DNA of 38,945 nucleotides, from the NCBI GenBank assembly GCA_903900845.1, contig CAIUOU010000071.1, positions 1 through 38,945 on the forward strand. Reading direction: 5' to 3'. Position numbers and translations under genes: made by a program. Below are positions 36,634 through 38,945 of the stretch, in pieces (position 1 is the stretch's first letter; every line of letters begins with the position of its first letter). The notes below the pieces were generated by a model that worked only from the letters and a program-made list of their open reading frames with translations, did no database searches and was not told the DNA's origin. Source of the DNA: an uncultured Opitutia bacterium. Lineage in GTDB: Bacteria > Verrucomicrobiota > Verrucomicrobiia > Opitutales > Opitutaceae.

Positions 36634-37008
36634 ATGACCTCCGCTTCCGACGCCCGGACCACCGTGGCTGAATTGAAGTCCAGCGTGCTCGCCTTCGTTC
36701 GCGCGCGCGATTGGGAGCAGTTTCACTCGCCGAAAAACCTCAGCATGGCGCTCGCGGCCGAGGCCGGGGAGCTCATGGAGCATTTCCTGTGGTCAACGCC
36801 GGACCAGGCGGCGGCGATGGCGCGCGACCCGGAGAAGCGCGAGCGCATCGCCGAGGAACTCGCTGATGTCGTTATCTATGCGCTGGAGTTCGCCAATATG
36901 ACGGGGATCGACGTGGCGGCCGCGATCGAGGCGAAGCTCGCCTCGAACGCCCGGCGCTATCCCGTCGAGAAGGCGCGGGGCCGGTCCGACAAGTACACCG
37001 AGCTTTGA
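36634..37008 (+). CDS. MazG-like nucleotide pyrophosphohydrolase
   Basis: A 124-residue cytosolic protein of the all-alpha NTP pyrophosphohydrolase superfamily (MazG/RS21-C6-like, dCTPase type). Such enzymes cleave (d)NTPs to (d)NMP + PPi and help clean the nucleotide pool. The metal-binding pattern is present: LAAEAGELMEHF (E-x-x-E-type helix) and, after ~30 residues, EELADVVIYALEFAN (E-x-x-D). The preceding WEQFHSPKNLS is typical of the RS21-C6 branch. Nucleotide preference is unknown. It stands alone on the plus strand between hsp20 and the zinc-ribbon gene. Confidence 0.92.
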   Translation: MTSASDARTTVAELKSSVLAFVRARDWEQFHSPKNLSMALAAEAGELMEHFLWSTPDQAAAMARDPEKRERIAEELADVVIYALEFANMTGIDVAAAIEAKLASNARRYPVEKARGRSDKYTEL

Positions 37009-37081
37009 GCGGCCCAGCCGCCCCCGGGTTATCAGCGATCGCGCGCCGTGCCCCGGAGCCAGGGGAGGGCGGGAGACTCGC

Positions 37082-37303
37082 TTAGTTCGCCCCGAAGCAG
37101 CCGCATTGGGAGCCGCACGGACGCGGAGGCGGTTCGGCTTTCTGGGCGATGAAACCGAAGCCGCCCGCGATCACGCGGCGCACGGGCTCACCGGTCTCGG
37201 GATGGCGGGTGAGGGGAGCGTCGTTCATCGATTGGCGTACCTCGAAGCGGCGCGGCGCCGCGCCGGGATTCTGGGGAACCGTCTCGTAAACGTAAGTGGT
37301 CAT
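37082..37303 (-). CDS. FmdB-like zinc-ribbon protein
   Basis: A 73-residue protein with the N-terminus MTTYVYETVPQ and RRFEVRQSMNDAPLTRHPETGEPVRRVI, matching the FmdB/regulatory zinc-ribbon family in layout. The usual first C-x-x-C pair is missing (Glu-Val-Arg where CxxC is expected); cysteines occur only at the C-terminus in PCGSQCGCFG. If a metal is bound it must be through that cluster. Function of the family is unclear. It lies 66 bp after mogA on the same strand. Confidence 0.85.
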   Translation of the reverse strand: MTTYVYETVPQNPGAAPRRFEVRQSMNDAPLTRHPETGEPVRRVIAGGFGFIAQKAEPPPRPCGSQCGCFGAN

Positions 37304-37369
37304 GGGTGGGTCCGGACAACTTTGGAAACCGCTTGGAGCCGCGCAAGTCCCGCGCGTTTGGTCTTCGTT

Positions 37370-37903
37370 TCAGGCCTTTGGGCGAAACGCCTTCATCGCC
37401 GCCTCGTTGGTCTCGAGGCGCGGGCCGCCGATGAGGTCGATGCAGTACGGAATTGCGGGGAAGACGGCCTCGAGGTTCTCGCGGATCGCCTTGGGGCGCC
37501 CGGGCAGGTTGACGATCAGCGTGCGTCCACGGATACCCGCCGTCTGGCGCGAAAGGATCGCGGTAGGGACGTATTTCAGCGAAGTCGCGCGCATGAGTTC
37601 GCCGAAACCCGGCAGCAGCTTGTCGCTGACCGCCTCCGTGGCCTCCGGGGTCACATCCCGTGGCGCCGGTCCCGTGCCGCCGGTTGTCACCACCAGGCAG
37701 CAGCCGGAATCATCCGCCAGACGCCGTAGCTCCGCCTCGATCAGCGGCTGTTCGTCGGGAATGACGCGGTAATCGACCTCGAACGAGGTCGCGAGCCACT
37801 CGCGCAGCAGGGCGACGCAGGCCTTGCCCGGAGTGTCCTCGTACACGCCGGCACTGGCGCGGTCGGATATGTTGAGGACGCCGATACGGGGAGGGTTGGC
37901 CAT
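37370..37903 (-). CDS. mogA: Molybdopterin adenylyltransferase
   Basis: A 177-residue enzyme that adenylates molybdopterin before molybdate insertion, the last stage of molybdenum cofactor assembly. The start IGVLNISDRASAGVYED, the substrate loop TTGGTGPAPRDVTPEAT and PGFGEL, LSRQTAGIRG, and NLPGRPKAIRENL match E. coli MogA almost throughout. MogA rather than MoaB is favoured by the PGFGE and VPTAILSRQ segments and the FRPKA ending. It lies 38 bp after gluQ. No other moa/moe gene is in the window. Confidence 0.95.
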   Translation of the reverse strand: MANPPRIGVLNISDRASAGVYEDTPGKACVALLREWLATSFEVDYRVIPDEQPLIEAELRRLADDSGCCLVVTTGGTGPAPRDVTPEATEAVSDKLLPGFGELMRATSLKYVPTAILSRQTAGIRGRTLIVNLPGRPKAIRENLEAVFPAIPYCIDLIGGPRLETNEAAMKAFRPKA

Positions 37904-37941
37904 CGCCGGAGAAAACTTGGCGCAGTGTGCGGAGGCGAGAC

Positions 37942-38787
37942 TCAGGTTGGATCGACCGCGAACCCGGCGATCAGTTCGGAGGGCGTTCGGCCGGCGGCGC
38001 GCAAAGCGCGGAGGGAAAGCGCGTCATGCCGTTTGGCCAGGCGCGTGCCCCGCTCGTCCCGTAGCAGTGAGGCGTGGAAATAGGCCGGCGGCGGAGCTCC
38101 GAGCGCGCGGAAAAGGAGGAGCTGGCGGAACGTGCTGCGGACGAGGTCCTCCCCGCGCACGACCTCCGTGATGCCGAAATCGGCGTCGTCCGCCGCGCAG
38201 GCGAGCTGGTAACTGGGGGTGCCGTCGCGCCGCCAGACGAGGAAGTCGCCAAAGTCACGACCGGCGACGGCCGCCTGCCGGCCCAGGCGCGCGTCAGTGA
38301 AGGCGATTTCCTCGCCATCGGGCACCCGAAAACGCCAGTTGGCGGTGATGATGTCCCCGAGGTTGGGTAGGGGCCATCCGGCGGACGGCCGGAAAACGGG
38401 AGGATACAGAGGCTCGTCATCCGCACCGCCTTCATGCGGGGCGCCGGCGGCCTCGAGCACATCGCGCCGCGAACGTGTGCACGGGAAGATGAGTCCCGCC
38501 GCGTGGAGGCGTTCCAAGGCCGCGCGGTGGGCGGGAAGGCGGGCGGACTGGGAGATCATCGGCTCACTCCAGCGGAGGCCAAGCCATGCGAGGTCCTCGC
38601 GCATCGCATCGACGAACTCCGGTCGGCAGCGGTCGCGGTCCAGATCATCGTTGCGCAGCAGCAGCTCGCCGCCGGACTCCCCGGCCCGTTGTGCCGCCAG
38701 CCAGAACGTGCGCGCATGCCCGAGGTGAAGCAGACCTGTGGGCGAGGGCGCGAGGCGTCCGCGGTAGGATGGGCGAGGTGCGTGCAC
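37942..38787 (-). CDS. gluQ: Glutamyl-Q tRNA(Asp) synthetase
   Basis: A 281-residue truncated GluRS paralogue that attaches glutamate to queuosine in the anticodon of tRNA-Asp. The start is GTG 38787. The HIGH-type motif is LAPSPTGLLHLGHA, the RNDDLDRDRC segment binds substrate, and the KMSKS-like motif is RLAKRHDA; the length shows there is no anticodon-binding domain. Of the four zinc ligands known in E. coli YadB, Cys103 here and a Tyr are kept, but the other two cysteine positions carry Arg and Phe, so the zinc site is probably lost. It is the first gene of a gluQ-mogA-zinc-ribbon run, divergent from tRNA-Tyr. Confidence 0.93.
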   Translation of the reverse strand: MHAPRPSYRGRLAPSPTGLLHLGHARTFWLAAQRAGESGGELLLRNDDLDRDRCRPEFVDAMREDLAWLGLRWSEPMISQSARLPAHRAALERLHAAGLIFPCTRSRRDVLEAAGAPHEGGADDEPLYPPVFRPSAGWPLPNLGDIITANWRFRVPDGEEIAFTDARLGRQAAVAGRDFGDFLVWRRDGTPSYQLACAADDADFGITEVVRGEDLVRSTFRQLLLFRALGAPPPAYFHASLLRDERGTRLAKRHDALSLRALRAAGRTPSELIAGFAVDPT

Positions 38788-38858
38788 AACGATCGGCTGG
38801 GGGCGAAAAATGCGCTTGCCGTTCGGAAGTCGAGTCGCGACGTTCCGCGCCCCGCGCT

Positions 38859-38944
<86 letters not shown>

Positions 38945-38945
38945 A

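Noticed and set aside
38815-38844. TTGCCG...GACGTT as a promoter for tRNA-Tyr
   Set aside because: The -10 box matches at only two of six positions.

Overview
The window is about 39 kb of GC-rich bacterial chromosome, densely packed with housekeeping and sugar-metabolism genes on both strands. There is no phage, transposase, integrase, plasmid or CRISPR sequence. The mix suggests a Verrucomicrobiota bacterium, probably of the Opitutaceae type. The pointers are FabV enoyl reductase, GTP-type PEP carboxykinase, paired sulfatases, a diadenylate cyclase fused to a PTS EIIA-like domain, a long NagB with a LmbE-like tail, and proteins with Lys/Ala/Pro-rich tails. That assignment is inference from gene content; there is no rRNA to settle it.

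Layout. 1-162: 3' end of an unrecognised gene. 388-4328 (minus): fabV, dtd and an S9 prolyl-oligopeptidase-type peptidase. 4402-6987 (minus): an NMT1/NitT-type ABC importer (ATPase, permease, binding protein). 7271-12307 (plus): C4-dicarboxylate symporter, GTP-dependent PEP carboxykinase and a membrane-anchored alpha/beta hydrolase, which reads as dicarboxylate uptake feeding gluconeogenesis. 12375-15354 (minus): two secreted formylglycine sulfatases with a LacI-type operator-like palindrome upstream. 15618-18401 (minus): pyruvate phosphate dikinase. 18583-24847 (plus): tatC followed by an amino-sugar cluster. 24933-25932 (plus): ndk and a small Ala/Lys/Pro-rich protein with a carbohydrate-binding-like domain. 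25949-30453: LPLAT (minus), a hypothetical gene (plus), a hybrid histidine kinase (minus) and tRNA-Phe (minus). 30633-35847 (plus): nuoA, EIIA-diadenylate cyclase, YhcH-family protein, rlmJ and an MFS transporter. 35923-38787: Hsp20 (minus), MazG-like protein (plus), then a zinc-ribbon protein, mogA and gluQ (all minus). The window ends with tRNA-Tyr.

The most unusual locus is the amino-sugar cluster at 19447-24847. Its first gene encodes a 1034-residue protein joining an N-acetylhexosamine-kinase-like domain, a NagB-type glucosamine-6-phosphate deaminase domain and a LmbE/PIG-L-like domain. The NagB domain has Thr where E. coli NagB has catalytic Asp141. The LmbE/PIG-L domain has lost its apparent metal ligands. 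Close behind follow a ROK-family sugar kinase and an intact stand-alone PIG-L deacetylase. Together they look like an amino-sugar catabolic unit with no NagA in the window. The second notable gene is the EIIA-diadenylate cyclase fusion, which may couple c-di-AMP synthesis to a phosphorylation signal.

Non-coding signals include two tRNAs with encoded CCA, a promoter and terminator for tRNA-Phe, three strong hairpin terminators, a 27-bp palindrome at 316-342, and a possible translation-controlling structure in the hsp20 leader. Start codons were chosen by eye from family length, signal peptides and start codon type. Several (GTG starts especially) remain provisional.
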